Positions 26,509-35,605 of a stretch of DNA of 64,000 nucleotides are shown here, piece by piece (the stretch's first letter is position 1; each line of letters begins with the position of its first letter). The DNA comes from Acidovorax sp. FHTAMBA. GTDB lineage: Bacteria; Pseudomonadota; Gammaproteobacteria; Burkholderiales; Burkholderiaceae_C. The position numbers and the translations under genes are program-made. Under the pieces are notes generated by a model. That model was not told the origin of the DNA, made no database searches, and worked only from the letters and a program-made list of their open reading frames with translations. The DNA is taken from contig NZ_CP152407.1 in assembly GCF_038958875.1 (NCBI RefSeq), forward strand, positions 2,983,501-3,047,500, given 5' to 3'.

Positions 26509-27446
26509 GTGCGCCAGGCGACGAACTGTTACGCCGCTACCACGAGGCCAGTGCAACCGAAGCCGCCCGCCCGGGTGCGCATGTGCGCGATGCCGTGCGC
26601 GCGCACGCGCAGATGCTGTCAGCCGCCACTGCCGCCGCCGCCCCGCCCCCGGCCCCTGGACGCGCCGCCGCCAACCAGTCGCGCTGGAAGCTCTCGGCCC
26701 TGGCCACGGTGGCCGTGCTGGGCCTCGCCGGGCTGCTGATGCTCCAGTTCGAGCGCGGAACGCCCGAAGAAAAAGAAATCACCCACGGCCCGCGCCGGGC
26801 TGAGATGCCGGCGCCTGTGCGCGTGCCACCCCCCTCCCCCGCGCCGACGACCGACACGGCGGCGAAGCGGGGCGCCGAACCGCCAGCCGCGAGTGCGCAG
26901 CCGGGCACAGCCCCCGCACCCGCCAAGCCTTCGGCCCCAGCCATGGCCGCCAGGCCGGCTCCTGCGCCTTCTCCAGCGCCAGCTGGTGCGCCAGCCACCG
27001 CTCCAGAGCCTTTCGCCCAGTCGCACAGGCGTTCGACCGGTGAAGAGGGCCCTGCCGAGAGGCGGGCCCCGCCGTCCAAGGAATCGGCGGCACCGGCTGC
27101 GGACGCTGCCCTGGCCGAATCCGCCCGTGCAGCGGCGCCTGCGCCCACCGCCAACATGGCATCCCGCGCACCGCTGTCGCGCGGTTTGCACGACGCGGCG
27201 CGCGCGGGCAACGCCCCCCAGGTGCGCAACCTGGTGCGCCAGGGCGCGGCGGTGGATACGCGCGACAGCGCGGGCAGAACACCGCTGATGCTGGCAGCTA
27301 TGCATGGCCAGACCACCACCGTTCGGCAACTCCTGGCGCTCGGCGCCAACCCCGCGCTGGTGGATGCGGAAGGCCTGAACGCGGCCGAGCAAGCCCGGCT
27401 GCGGGGCCACGCAGCCATTGCCGAACTGCTGGACGGGGCGCGGTGA
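26505..27446 (+). CDS. Membrane-anchored ankyrin-repeat protein coupled to the sigma factor
   Basis: A 313-residue protein whose ATG overlaps the sigma-factor stop (ATGA). Residues 1-60 are cytoplasmic (ELLRRYHEASATEAARPGAH); one membrane helix is SALATVAVLGLAGLLMLQF (about 63-81); then an Ala/Pro-rich stretch of about 130 residues (PAPAPSPAPAGAPATAP), then two to three ankyrin repeats near 225-310 (GLHDAARAGNAPQVRNLVRQ, GRTPLMLAAMHGQTTTVRQL). The layout (short N-terminus, single helix, periplasmic protein-binding domain) and the coupling fit an anti-sigma factor. No zinc-binding HxxxCxxC motif is present. The role is inferred from position; the domains are seen. Confidence 0.78.
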   Translation: MSAPGDELLRRYHEASATEAARPGAHVRDAVRAHAQMLSAATAAAAPPPAPGRAAANQSRWKLSALATVAVLGLAGLLMLQFERGTPEEKEITHGPRRAEMPAPVRVPPPSPAPTTDTAAKRGAEPPAASAQPGTAPAPAKPSAPAMAARPAPAPSPAPAGAPATAPEPFAQSHRRSTGEEGPAERRAPPSKESAAPAADAALAESARAAAPAPTANMASRAPLSRGLHDAARAGNAPQVRNLVRQGAAVDTRDSAGRTPLMLAAMHGQTTTVRQLLALGANPALVDAEGLNAAEQARLRGHAAIAELLDGAR

Positions 27447-27458
27447 TCGGGTGAAGTC

Positions 27459-28328
27459 TTAGAACCGCACAGCCTCGAATGCGGGGTGCAACGCGTCGAT
27501 CCAGTGGTCCAGCTCGTCCTGCGTCACATCCAGGTGGTCCATGCAGGCATGGCCGTGTTCCTGCCATTCGCGCGTGGGCGGCAGGTTGTCGTGGTGGTTG
27601 ACCAGGAACTCGGCCAGCAGGCCCACGGCCACCAGGTGGCGCACTGCGGGCGCAAAGCGCTCATCGGTGAGGCACGCAAAATCGTGGTGCAGCCAGATGG
27701 CCTGGGCCACGTCGCCCGGCAGATGCCAGGTGCGGGCCACGATGGCGCCCATTACTGCGTGGTCGGTGCGGTGGCTGGCGTTCTCGGTCTGGGTGAAGGT
27801 GCGGTCCTTGCGGGCCAGGGCCTCGGTCACCGTACCCGCATAGCCGCGCACGGCCTTCACCAGCACCGGCATACCCACGTGGCAGAACAGCCCGAAGCTG
27901 TAGCCCAGGCCGGGGTCAAAGCTGTAGAGCTGGTGACCGATGTGTTCGCACGCAATGGCCCTGCGTTGCGAGCTCTCCCAGAAATGCTCGAGCAGCGGCG
28001 ACCGCACCTGCAATGCGTTGCGCGTGATGAAGGCCGACAGCAGCTCCACCGACGGCTGCAGCCCCAGCACCGTGAGCGCCATGCCCACCGTCTGCACGGG
28101 CTGGGTGAGGCCATAGAGCGGGCTGTTGGCCAGCCGTATCACCGCGGCGGCCAGCGCCACGTCCGAAGAGGCCAGCTGCTCCAGCGCGGCCGCATCCAGC
28201 TCGGGTGCCGCCACGATCTGCTGCAGACGCAGCAGCGACTCGGGGCACGGCGGGACCACGATCGCCCGCACGGCGGGGTGGATGCGGGCTTGACGGATAT
28301 CGGCGTCAACGGGGTGTGGAGCGGTCAC
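27459..28328 (-). CDS. HDOD-domain protein
   Basis: An HDOD protein of about 289 residues. The HDOD core is clear: LLRLQQIVAAPELDAAALEQ, LASSDVALAAAVIRLANSPL and GMALTVLGLQPSVELLSAF, then WESSQRRAIACEHIGHQL and FGLFCHVGMPVL. HDOD domains resemble HD phosphohydrolases but often lack the metal ligands, and act in signalling, c-di-GMP binding or stress control. The frame is open to an ATG at 28406, but the extra 26 residues (LQLCGQSGCSPQRVV) look like non-coding sequence; I prefer the GTG at 28328 (VTAPHPVDADIRQ). Start uncertain. Single gene, converging on the ankyrin protein gene. Confidence 0.85.
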   Translation of the reverse strand: MTAPHPVDADIRQARIHPAVRAIVVPPCPESLLRLQQIVAAPELDAAALEQLASSDVALAAAVIRLANSPLYGLTQPVQTVGMALTVLGLQPSVELLSAFITRNALQVRSPLLEHFWESSQRRAIACEHIGHQLYSFDPGLGYSFGLFCHVGMPVLVKAVRGYAGTVTEALARKDRTFTQTENASHRTDHAVMGAIVARTWHLPGDVAQAIWLHHDFACLTDERFAPAVRHLVAVGLLAEFLVNHHDNLPPTREWQEHGHACMDHLDVTQDELDHWIDALHPAFEAVRF

Positions 28329-28521
28329 AAGGAATTTCCGGACGACCCGCTGTGGTGAACACCCGGACTGCCCGCACAGTTGCAATTGGTTGCATTGTGG
28401 CGGCAAAAAGCGCGGGGCTGGTGGTACCCGCGCCCGGCAGCGGACTTTGCACGTGCGGGCGCGAGAGCTCTTGCTACCCGGTAAGCCGCAAACGGCCGCT
28501 CAGTCCACCGTCCACCGCCGC

Positions 28522-29478
28522 TCAGATGTCCGCGCCGTCCAGCCCTTGCAGGGCCTGGCGCGTGCTGAGGCTGCTGCGCCCCGGCGTTGCCTCGCCCAGA
28601 AAGTCCAGAAAACGCCGCACGGCGGGCGACAGCCCCCGGCGCGACGGAAACACCGCGTGCACGATGGCGGTGGCAGGGCCCCAGTCGGGCAACACGCGCA
28701 CCAGCTTGCGCGCGCGCATTTCTTCATGGCACATGTAGTCGGGCATCCAGCACACGCCCGTGCCCGCCACGGCGGCGAACTTGAGCGTGAGCAGGTCGTC
28801 GGCCACATAGCGCGGCGTGTGGTGCACCACCTGTTGCACGCCGCCCGGGCCTATCAAGTGCCAGGTGGAGCGGCCGTCGGGGGCCGACATGGCGATGCTG
28901 TCGAGCTTGGCCAGGTCGTCCAGAGTCTCTGGAGTGCCCTGGCGGATGAGCAGCTCGGGGCTTGCCACCAGGATCTGGGTGGTGGTGTCCAGCCGCTTGA
29001 CCACCATGCTGCCGCTGTCGTCCACCGAGGCGCGCACTCGCAGCGCAACATCGATGCCCTCCTCCACCAGGTTCACGGCACGGTTGCTCACCAGCATGTC
29101 GATGCGCACCTCGGGGTACTGGGCCAGAAACCGGGGTATCAGCTCGGCCACTACGGTCTGCGCCAGTGTGACCGGGCAACTCACGCGGATGGTGCCGCGC
29201 GGCTTGGTCTGCACCTGGGCCACCGTGTCCGCCGCGGCCTGGGCCGACTCGCGCATGGCCTGGCAGTGGCGCAAGTAGGCCTCGCCCACTTCGGTCAGCG
29301 AGAGCTTGCGGGTGGTGCGCTGCAGCAGGCGCACGCCCAGCTGGGTCTCCAGATCGGACACCCGGCGGGACAGCCGGGACTTGGGGATGCCCAGGGCGCG
29401 TCCGGCAGCGGCAAAACCGCCCCGCTCCACCACTTCGGCGAAATACAGCATGTCGTTGAGGTCTTGCATGGCGATCAC
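28522..29478 (-). CDS. LysR-family transcriptional regulator
   Basis: A 318-residue LysR protein with the helix-turn-helix at FAEVVERGGFAAAGRALGIP and KSRLSRRVSDLETQLGVRLL, and an effector domain with RGTIRVSCPVTLAQTVVAE and EEGIDVALRVRASVDDSG. It belongs to the DsdC/YafC/PcaQ-like group with SRRVSDLE. It is divergent from azoR (29595), and the 18-base palindrome at 29479-29496 sits just before its start, so autoregulation and control of azoR are likely. The ATG may be at 29469 (MQDLNDMLYF), which would leave the palindrome nine bases upstream. The inducer is unknown; quinones or aromatic azo/nitro compounds fit the divergent partner. Confidence 0.9.
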   Translation of the reverse strand: MIAMQDLNDMLYFAEVVERGGFAAAGRALGIPKSRLSRRVSDLETQLGVRLLQRTTRKLSLTEVGEAYLRHCQAMRESAQAAADTVAQVQTKPRGTIRVSCPVTLAQTVVAELIPRFLAQYPEVRIDMLVSNRAVNLVEEGIDVALRVRASVDDSGSMVVKRLDTTTQILVASPELLIRQGTPETLDDLAKLDSIAMSAPDGRSTWHLIGPGGVQQVVHHTPRYVADDLLTLKFAAVAGTGVCWMPDYMCHEEMRARKLVRVLPDWGPATAIVHAVFPSRRGLSPAVRRFLDFLGEATPGRSSLSTRQALQGLDGADI

Positions 29479-29496
29479 TGTTCTATGGGTAGAACA
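29479..29496. promoter_or_regulatory. Perfect palindrome in the lysR-azoR space (operator candidate)
   Basis: TGTTCTA-TGGG-TAGAACA is a perfect 7-base inverted repeat with a 4-base centre, between the divergent LysR and azoR genes. It has the form of a LysR-type binding box. The neighbouring TATCGCAATTTTGCCGG stretch is AT-rich and probably holds the azoR promoter. Confidence 0.65.
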
Positions 29497-29594
29497 ATCT
29501 ATCGCAATTTTGCCGGCTTATCAACAAAACCATGCCTTAGCACAATCAACCCATCGCCACATACGGTGGCCTTACACAGACCTCGGAGAACTTC

Positions 29595-30242
29595 ATGCAA
29601 CTGCTTCACATCGACTCTGCCATCACCGGTGACCAATCCGTTTCCCGCCAGCTCACGGCCCAGATCGTGGCCGCCTACAAGGCCAGCCACCCCGACACCC
29701 AGGTGAGCTACCTTGATCTTGTAGCCAATGCGCCTGCCCACTTCACCATGGACGCCATGGCGCCCCGCACGGGCCAGACCGACGGCCTGAGCGACGCGCA
29801 AAAGCGTGAGAACGCCGTGTCTGAACAGCTGGTCAGCCAGTTCCTGGTGGCTGACGTGGTGGTGATCGGCGCGCCGTTCTACAACTTCAGCATCCCCTCG
29901 CAGCTCAAGGCCTGGATCGACCGCCTCGCCCAGCCTGGCCGCACGTTCCAGTACACCGCCAACGGCCCGGAAGGGCTGGCCAAGGGCAAGACGGTCATCG
30001 TCGCCTCCACCCGGGGCGGTGTGTATTCGACCAGCGAAGGCGGCCAGGCCATGGAGCACCAGGAGAGCTACCTGAAGGTGGTGTTCGGTTTCTTCGGCAT
30101 CACCGACGTGCGTTTTGTGCGCGCCGAGGGCGTAGCCATGGGCCCCGATGCCAAGGCCGCCGCCCTGGCCTCGGCCCATGTGGACATCACCACCCACACC
30201 AGCGTGGCCGCCAACCAGGCCAGCGTGTCGCAGGCCGCCTGA
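29595..30242 (+). CDS. azoR: FMN-dependent NADH:quinone/azo reductase
   Basis: A 215-residue flavodoxin-fold protein of the AzoR family. Marks are LLHIDSAITGDQSVSRQLTA (FMN phosphate loop, S-x-S region), DVVVIGAPFYNFSIPSQLKA (the APMYNFxIPxxLK signature) and ASTRGGVYSTSEGG. It reduces quinones and azo dyes with NADH using FMN, as a dimer in the cytoplasm. It is divergent from a LysR gene, a common arrangement for an inducible quinone/azo stress response. A strong terminator follows at 30288. The last 20 residues (TSVAANQASVSQAA) are a short flexible tail. Confidence 0.93.
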   Translation: MQLLHIDSAITGDQSVSRQLTAQIVAAYKASHPDTQVSYLDLVANAPAHFTMDAMAPRTGQTDGLSDAQKRENAVSEQLVSQFLVADVVVIGAPFYNFSIPSQLKAWIDRLAQPGRTFQYTANGPEGLAKGKTVIVASTRGGVYSTSEGGQAMEHQESYLKVVFGFFGITDVRFVRAEGVAMGPDAKAAALASAHVDITTHTSVAANQASVSQAA

Positions 30243-30287
30243 TCTCTGGCCAAGCCTGACGACGGCGCGCTCGCGCGCCATCACCCG

Positions 30288-30315
30288 ACCCGGCCCTGCG
30301 CCGGGTTTTGCTTTT
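30288..30315 (+). terminator. Rho-independent terminator after azoR
   Basis: ACCCGGC, a five-base loop (CCTGC), GCCGGGT and then TTTGCTTTT: a perfect 7-base GC-rich stem followed by a T-run, 45 bases after the azoR stop. Confidence 0.85.
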
Positions 30316-30333
30316 GAACGACGAAAATTCAGG

Positions 30334-30391
30334 TAAAAACAGCCTCCAGCGCTTATCCATAAAGCGCCAGCAGCTATTACAAGCATAGCAA
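30334..30391 (+). repeat. Family-1 repeat, copy e
   Basis: AAAAACAGCCTCCAGCGC, TTATCCATAAAGCGCC and AGCAGCTATTACAAGCATAGC. This is one of the best copies: both stem-loops (GCGCTT/AAGCGC and GCTAT/ATAGC) are complete. It lies after the azoR terminator and before the symporter promoter region. Confidence 0.88.
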
Positions 30392-30490
30392 CTGCAGACA
30401 CCATCCCCGACTGCAGCGCGGGGCTGCAACGGCAGACGCCAGTGTTGATGGGGGATGATGCCGTGGTCATCATCCACGGAGAACCCCGCC

Positions 30491-31975
30491 ATGACGCCTG
30501 CATCCCAGGCTCTCAGCGTGGACGAGCGCATCAGCGCCGCCATCGCTCCCTATGCCGATGTCGTGTCGGGCGCCATTTTTTATGCCGTGCCGGTGGGCGG
30601 CACCGAGTTTCCGCTCATCGTGGGCTGGCTCATCGTGGCCGCCGGGGTGTTCACCCTGGCGTTTCGCTTCATCCAGTTGCGCGGTTTTGGCCACGCCATT
30701 GCCGTGGTGCGCGGGCGCTATTCCAACCCGGCCATGGCGGGCGAGGTGACGCCCTTCCAGGCGCTGACCACCGCCGTCTCAGGCACCGTGGGGCTGGGCA
30801 ACATTGCGGGCGTGGCCGTGGCGGTCAGCCTGGGCGGCGCGGGCGCCACGTTCTGGATGATCGTGGCCGGGCTGCTGGGCATGGCCTCCAAGTTCACCGA
30901 GGTGACGCTGGGGGTGAAGTACCGCAGCGTAGACCCCACCACCGGCGCCGTTTCGGGCGGGCCCATGCGCTACCTCTCCAAAGGCCTGGCCGAACGCGGG
31001 CGCCCGGTGCTGGGCAGGGTGCTGGCCGTGTTCTTTGCCGTGTGCTGCGTGGGCGGCGCCCTGGGCGGGGGCAACATGTTCCAGGCCAACCAGAGTTTTC
31101 AGCAGGTGCTGGGCGTGACGGGGGGCGCAGACAGCGTGCTGGCCGGCCGCGGCTGGGTGTTCGGGCTGGGGCTGGCGGCTCTGGTGGGGCTGGTGATTCT
31201 GGGCGGCATCCGCTCCATTGCACGGGTGACCGAGGCGGTGGTGCCCTTCATGGCGCTCACCTATATGGGCGCGGGGCTGGTGGTGCTGGCGCTGCATGCC
31301 GATCAGCTGGCGTGGGCGGCGGCGCAAATTCTGCAGGGCGCGTTTTCAGCCGAAGGCGTGGCCGGTGGCGTGCTGGGTGCCATGGTGCAGGGCTTCAAGC
31401 GCGCGGCGTTCTCCAACGAAGCGGGGGTGGGCTCGGCGGCCATCGCACATTCGGCGGTGCAGACCGACCAGCCGGTATCCCAGGGGTACGCCGCACTGCT
31501 TGAGCCCTTCATCGACACGGTGGTGATCTGCACCGTGACGGCGCTTGTGGTGATTGTCACGGGCCATGTGGACGCCGGAGGGCTGACGGTGGCGGCGGGC
31601 GATGCGCGGGGCGTGGCCCTGACATCCGCTGCGTTTGCCAGCGCCGTTTGGTGGTTTCCATATGTGCTGGCGCTGGCCGTGGTGCTGTTTGCGTTCTCCA
31701 CCATGGTCACCTGGTCGTACTACGGCCTGCAGGCCTGGGCCTACCTGCTGGGCGACCATGCCGTCACGGGGCTGGTGTTCAAGCTGCTTTTTCTGGCCTG
31801 CGTGGTGGCCGGGGCCAGCATGGGCCTGGGCCCGGTGATCGATTTTTCGGATGCCATGATTTTTGCCATGGCGCTGGCCAATGTGGTGGGGCTGTACTTC
31901 CTGCTGCCCGTGGTGCGCGACGAGGTGCGGCGCTACGAGGCCGGGGTGGCGTCAGGCGCCATCCGGCGCCACTGA
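30491..31975 (+). CDS. Alanine/glycine:cation symporter (AGCS family)
   Basis: A 494-residue sodium:amino-acid symporter with about 11 hydrophobic segments. The family block is seen at VSGTVGLGNIAGVAVAVSLG and GPGATFWMIVAGLLGM-like residues (GAGATFWMIVAGLL), with EVTLGVKYR following; GGPMRYLSKGL and AAFSNEAGVGSAAIAHSAVQ are further AGCS marks. It imports alanine or glycine with Na+ (or H+). I choose the ATG at 30491, with GGAGA nine bases before it, over the one at 30455. The 3' end overlaps the 3' end of the convergent GGDEF/EAL gene by 24 bases. Substrate: D-/L-alanine or glycine, not decided. Confidence 0.93.
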   Translation: MTPASQALSVDERISAAIAPYADVVSGAIFYAVPVGGTEFPLIVGWLIVAAGVFTLAFRFIQLRGFGHAIAVVRGRYSNPAMAGEVTPFQALTTAVSGTVGLGNIAGVAVAVSLGGAGATFWMIVAGLLGMASKFTEVTLGVKYRSVDPTTGAVSGGPMRYLSKGLAERGRPVLGRVLAVFFAVCCVGGALGGGNMFQANQSFQQVLGVTGGADSVLAGRGWVFGLGLAALVGLVILGGIRSIARVTEAVVPFMALTYMGAGLVVLALHADQLAWAAAQILQGAFSAEGVAGGVLGAMVQGFKRAAFSNEAGVGSAAIAHSAVQTDQPVSQGYAALLEPFIDTVVICTVTALVVIVTGHVDAGGLTVAAGDARGVALTSAAFASAVWWFPYVLALAVVLFAFSTMVTWSYYGLQAWAYLLGDHAVTGLVFKLLFLACVVAGASMGLGPVIDFSDAMIFAMALANVVGLYFLLPVVRDEVRRYEAGVASGAIRRH

Positions 31976-34288
31976 ACTGGCCGTTGCGGCCTCGCCTGCC
32001 TCGACCCGCTGCAGCCAGCGTTCGGCCAGCAATGCCGGCGTGAGCGCAGGGGCAAACAGCCAGCCCTGAAACCGCTGGCAGCCCATCCTGACCAGCAGGT
32101 CGAACTGCTCCTGGGTTTCCACCCCTTCTGCCACCACCTCCAGGCCCAAGGTGCGGGCCAGCGCGTTGACGGTGGCGCAAATCTCGCGGTCGTTCACGTC
32201 GTGAACGATGTCACGCACGAAGATCTTGTCGATCTTGAGCTCGCCCACGGGCAGGCGGCGCAGCTTGATGAGGGACGAGTGGCCGGTGCCAAAGTCGTCA
32301 ATCGACAAGCCAAACCCCGCGTTTTTGAGGTCAAGCGCAATGCCGTAGAGCGATTCGTCGAGCAACTGCGATTCGGTGATCTCCAGCACCAGGCCGGCGG
32401 GTGGCACGCCGTGGCGTGCGGTCAGCGCGAGCAGCGCCTGCGCAAACCCGGGCTCGCGCATCTGGATCGTGGACACGTTGACCGAAATCACCGGCACCTG
32501 CCAGCCCCCGGCGCGCCACTGCGCCACCTGCTGGCAGGCGGCCTCGAACACCCACAGGCCGATGGGCACGATGAGCCCCCCTTCTTCGGCCAGCGGGATG
32601 AACTCGTCGGGTGGCACCGCCTTGCCGTCCACCGACCAGCGCAGCAGCGCCTCGGCGCCCACCGTGTGGCGCTGCTGGTCAAGCTGGGGCTGGTACACCA
32701 GCGTGAACTCGCCCCGCTCCAGCGCGCTGTGCAGGCGGCGGCGCAGCTCCAGCCGGCTGCGCGTGACCTCCGTGAACTCCTCGATGTAAAAGCGGTACGA
32801 GCCCCGCGCTGCGCTCTTGGCGGCATGCAGTGCCGAATGCGCATGGCGCACCAGCTCCACGCTGTTGGCCGAATCATCCGGGAACAGGCTGATGCCCAGG
32901 CTCGCGCCCATGTACTGCGCGCCCACTTCCGACAGCTCCCAGGGCTGCGCCAGGCCTTCCAGCAGCGTGGCCGCCAGCTGCGCCAGATCGGTGCGCGACG
33001 CAGGGCGCAGCAGCATCACGGTGAACTGGTCATTGGCCAGCCGCGACACCAGGCCCTGCCCCGCCAGCAGCTGGGTAATGCGCTGGCCCACCTCGCTGAG
33101 CAGCGCGTCGCCCACCCGGTGGCCGTAGGTTTCGTTCACGCTCTTGAAGTGGTCCAGGTCGATCAGCATCAGCGCCACGCGGCGGTTGGCGCCCTGCGTA
33201 TGGCGCGCGGCCTCGGCCACGGCGCGCTCCAGCGCATCTTCAAAGTAGCGGCGGTTGGGCAGCCCGGTGAGGGCATCAAAATGCGCCACGCGGTACAGCT
33301 CTTCCTCGTTGCGCAGCACGGCGGCCTCGGCCGTGCGCAGGCGGTTGAGCAGGCTCACCACAATGGTCTGGCGCAGTGCAGCCAGCAGCAGCACCAGCAG
33401 GCAACAGGCAAGGATCAGCGCCTGGACCCCGGCCCGCCCCTCGGGCGCCAGAAACAGCAGCACCAGCGTGATGGCCGCCAGGGTCATGGACACCAGCGGC
33501 ACGTAGTTCATGACCCGGTCACAGCGGCGGCGGAAGTCCGCATCTTCGGCGGTGTCAAAACCCAGCCAGCGCGCGCCCCAGCCCAGCGCCACGGCCGACA
33601 GGCTGAAGCTGGCGTTGAACCACATCCCGGACTGCAGCTGGCCGCCGATCACCATGAGGTTCCAGTGCATCCAGCTCAGGCCGTAGCCCAGCAGGCCCGC
33701 CAGCACCAGCAGGTGCGAGCGCGTGACGCGCACCCCCACGGTGGGTATGGCCAGCGCCGTGACACCGGCGGCGGTGAGGAACCCGGCCGGATACAGCACC
33801 AGCACAGCACCCACCGCCAGCGACCGCACGCCCTCGGCCGGCAGGTAGACCACCAGCGTGAAGGCCAGCGCCGCCAGCACCGCGCCGCCAAAGTCCAGCG
33901 CCGCAGGGTAGGCGCGGTCGCGGGACAGGCGGGTGAACGTGGCGCGGATCACGGTGGCCGCCAGCAGGGGCCCGCCAAGCAGGAAGAATGCGTCCGCAGG
34001 GGTTGGAAACGGATTCCAGTCCAGGGCCACCTGCAGGTTCCACACCATTTGCCCCACCGCCACCAGCAGGGCAAACACCAGCAGGCCGGTGTGCACCGTG
34101 CGCTGGCCAGGGGGCGCCTGCACCCAGCCGCGCCAGGCCCAGTAGGCCGACAGCCAGAACGCCAGGCTCCACGAGGCGTTGTCCAGAAACACCCGCACGC
34201 TGGCATCCGGCATTCCCAGCGACGCGGCAAACATCAGCGTGGCTGCGCCCAGCCAGACCACTGAGAGGATTCGTTCCGCAAGGGACAT
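31952..34288 (-). CDS. Membrane GGDEF-EAL protein with a degenerate GGDEF motif
   Basis: A 778-residue protein. Residues 1-310 form about nine membrane helices (a MASE-like sensor). The GGDEF domain (LTGLPNRRYFEDALERAV) has ANDQF at 418-422 in place of GGDEF, so cyclase activity is not expected. The EAL domain keeps EALLR (546-550), SVNVS, EITES, IDDFGTGHSS, KIDKIF and AEGVET, so c-di-GMP hydrolysis is likely, with the degenerate GGDEF perhaps binding GTP or acting in regulation. It sits in the inner membrane and links an unknown signal to c-di-GMP level. The 3' end overlaps that of the symporter gene by 24 bases. Confidence 0.92.
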   Translation of the reverse strand: MSLAERILSVVWLGAATLMFAASLGMPDASVRVFLDNASWSLAFWLSAYWAWRGWVQAPPGQRTVHTGLLVFALLVAVGQMVWNLQVALDWNPFPTPADAFFLLGGPLLAATVIRATFTRLSRDRAYPAALDFGGAVLAALAFTLVVYLPAEGVRSLAVGAVLVLYPAGFLTAAGVTALAIPTVGVRVTRSHLLVLAGLLGYGLSWMHWNLMVIGGQLQSGMWFNASFSLSAVALGWGARWLGFDTAEDADFRRRCDRVMNYVPLVSMTLAAITLVLLFLAPEGRAGVQALILACCLLVLLLAALRQTIVVSLLNRLRTAEAAVLRNEEELYRVAHFDALTGLPNRRYFEDALERAVAEAARHTQGANRRVALMLIDLDHFKSVNETYGHRVGDALLSEVGQRITQLLAGQGLVSRLANDQFTVMLLRPASRTDLAQLAATLLEGLAQPWELSEVGAQYMGASLGISLFPDDSANSVELVRHAHSALHAAKSAARGSYRFYIEEFTEVTRSRLELRRRLHSALERGEFTLVYQPQLDQQRHTVGAEALLRWSVDGKAVPPDEFIPLAEEGGLIVPIGLWVFEAACQQVAQWRAGGWQVPVISVNVSTIQMREPGFAQALLALTARHGVPPAGLVLEITESQLLDESLYGIALDLKNAGFGLSIDDFGTGHSSLIKLRRLPVGELKIDKIFVRDIVHDVNDREICATVNALARTLGLEVVAEGVETQEQFDLLVRMGCQRFQGWLFAPALTPALLAERWLQRVEAGEAATASSVAPDGA

Positions 34289-34409
34289 GGGGCGCCGTGG
34301 GGTGGGATGTACTGTGCGAAATGCTACAGAACGTTAACACTCCCATTGTGTCTGCAAGCGCAGCCCGCTGCATCACCCGGCCCCGGCACGGGGCACTGCG
34401 TTACCCCAT

Positions 34410-34467
34410 CGCTATAAAATTAATAGCTATTGGCGCTTATTGCATAAGCGCCAGGGGCCGATTTGTT
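34410..34467 (-). repeat. Family-1 repeat, copy f
   Basis: Minus-strand reading gives CAAATCGGCCCCTGGCGC, TTATGCAATAAGCGCC and AATAGCTATTAATTTTATAGC. Both stem-loops are visible. It lies in the 245-base space between the GGDEF/EAL gene start (34288) and the metQ stop (34534). Confidence 0.85.
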
Positions 34468-34533
34468 TAAAACTGCCTTTATTGGCGGCACTGTTCAGGC
34501 TTGCGCCCTTGCAGGGTGCGCCTGCCCGCAGGC

Positions 34534-35337
<804 letters not shown>

Positions 35338-35478
35338 AGGGAAAACCTTTCGTTGAGAGATGGCTCGCATCCTAGGGTTTTCCCGATAGAACCGGAACAA
35401 CTAAGTTTTCATTTCATTACAACTCATTCGAATAAGAAGACAAGACCCGTGCACCTCACCCCCCAGCTCATGAGACTG

Positions 35479-35598
35479 GCGCGCGCCCGGCGAGGGCAGC
35501 CGAGCAAGGGCCGCCCCGCAGCGAGGGCTGCGCCCCCCTTCCCGAATCGCGCAGCGATTCGAGAGAAGGGGGAAGTGGCGCAGCCACTCAGGGGGATG
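35479..35598 (-). repeat. Family-2 3'-end repeat, copy C
   Basis: Begins 8 bases after the stop of the gene at 35606, on the minus strand. The hairpins are clear: GTGGC-GCA-GCCAC (35575-35587), and CCCCCTTC (35534-35541) with GAAGGGGG (35565-35572) enclosing CGAATCGC/GCGATTCG (35543-35550 and 35554-35561). It ends with the conserved CTCGCTGCGGGGCGGCCCTTG. Confidence 0.88.
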
Positions 35599-35605
35599 TT
35601 CCAAG

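Noticed and set aside
26505..27446. Ankyrin protein as a secreted effector
   Set aside because: It has a membrane helix after a short cytoplasmic part, is coupled to a sigma factor and has no secretion signal.
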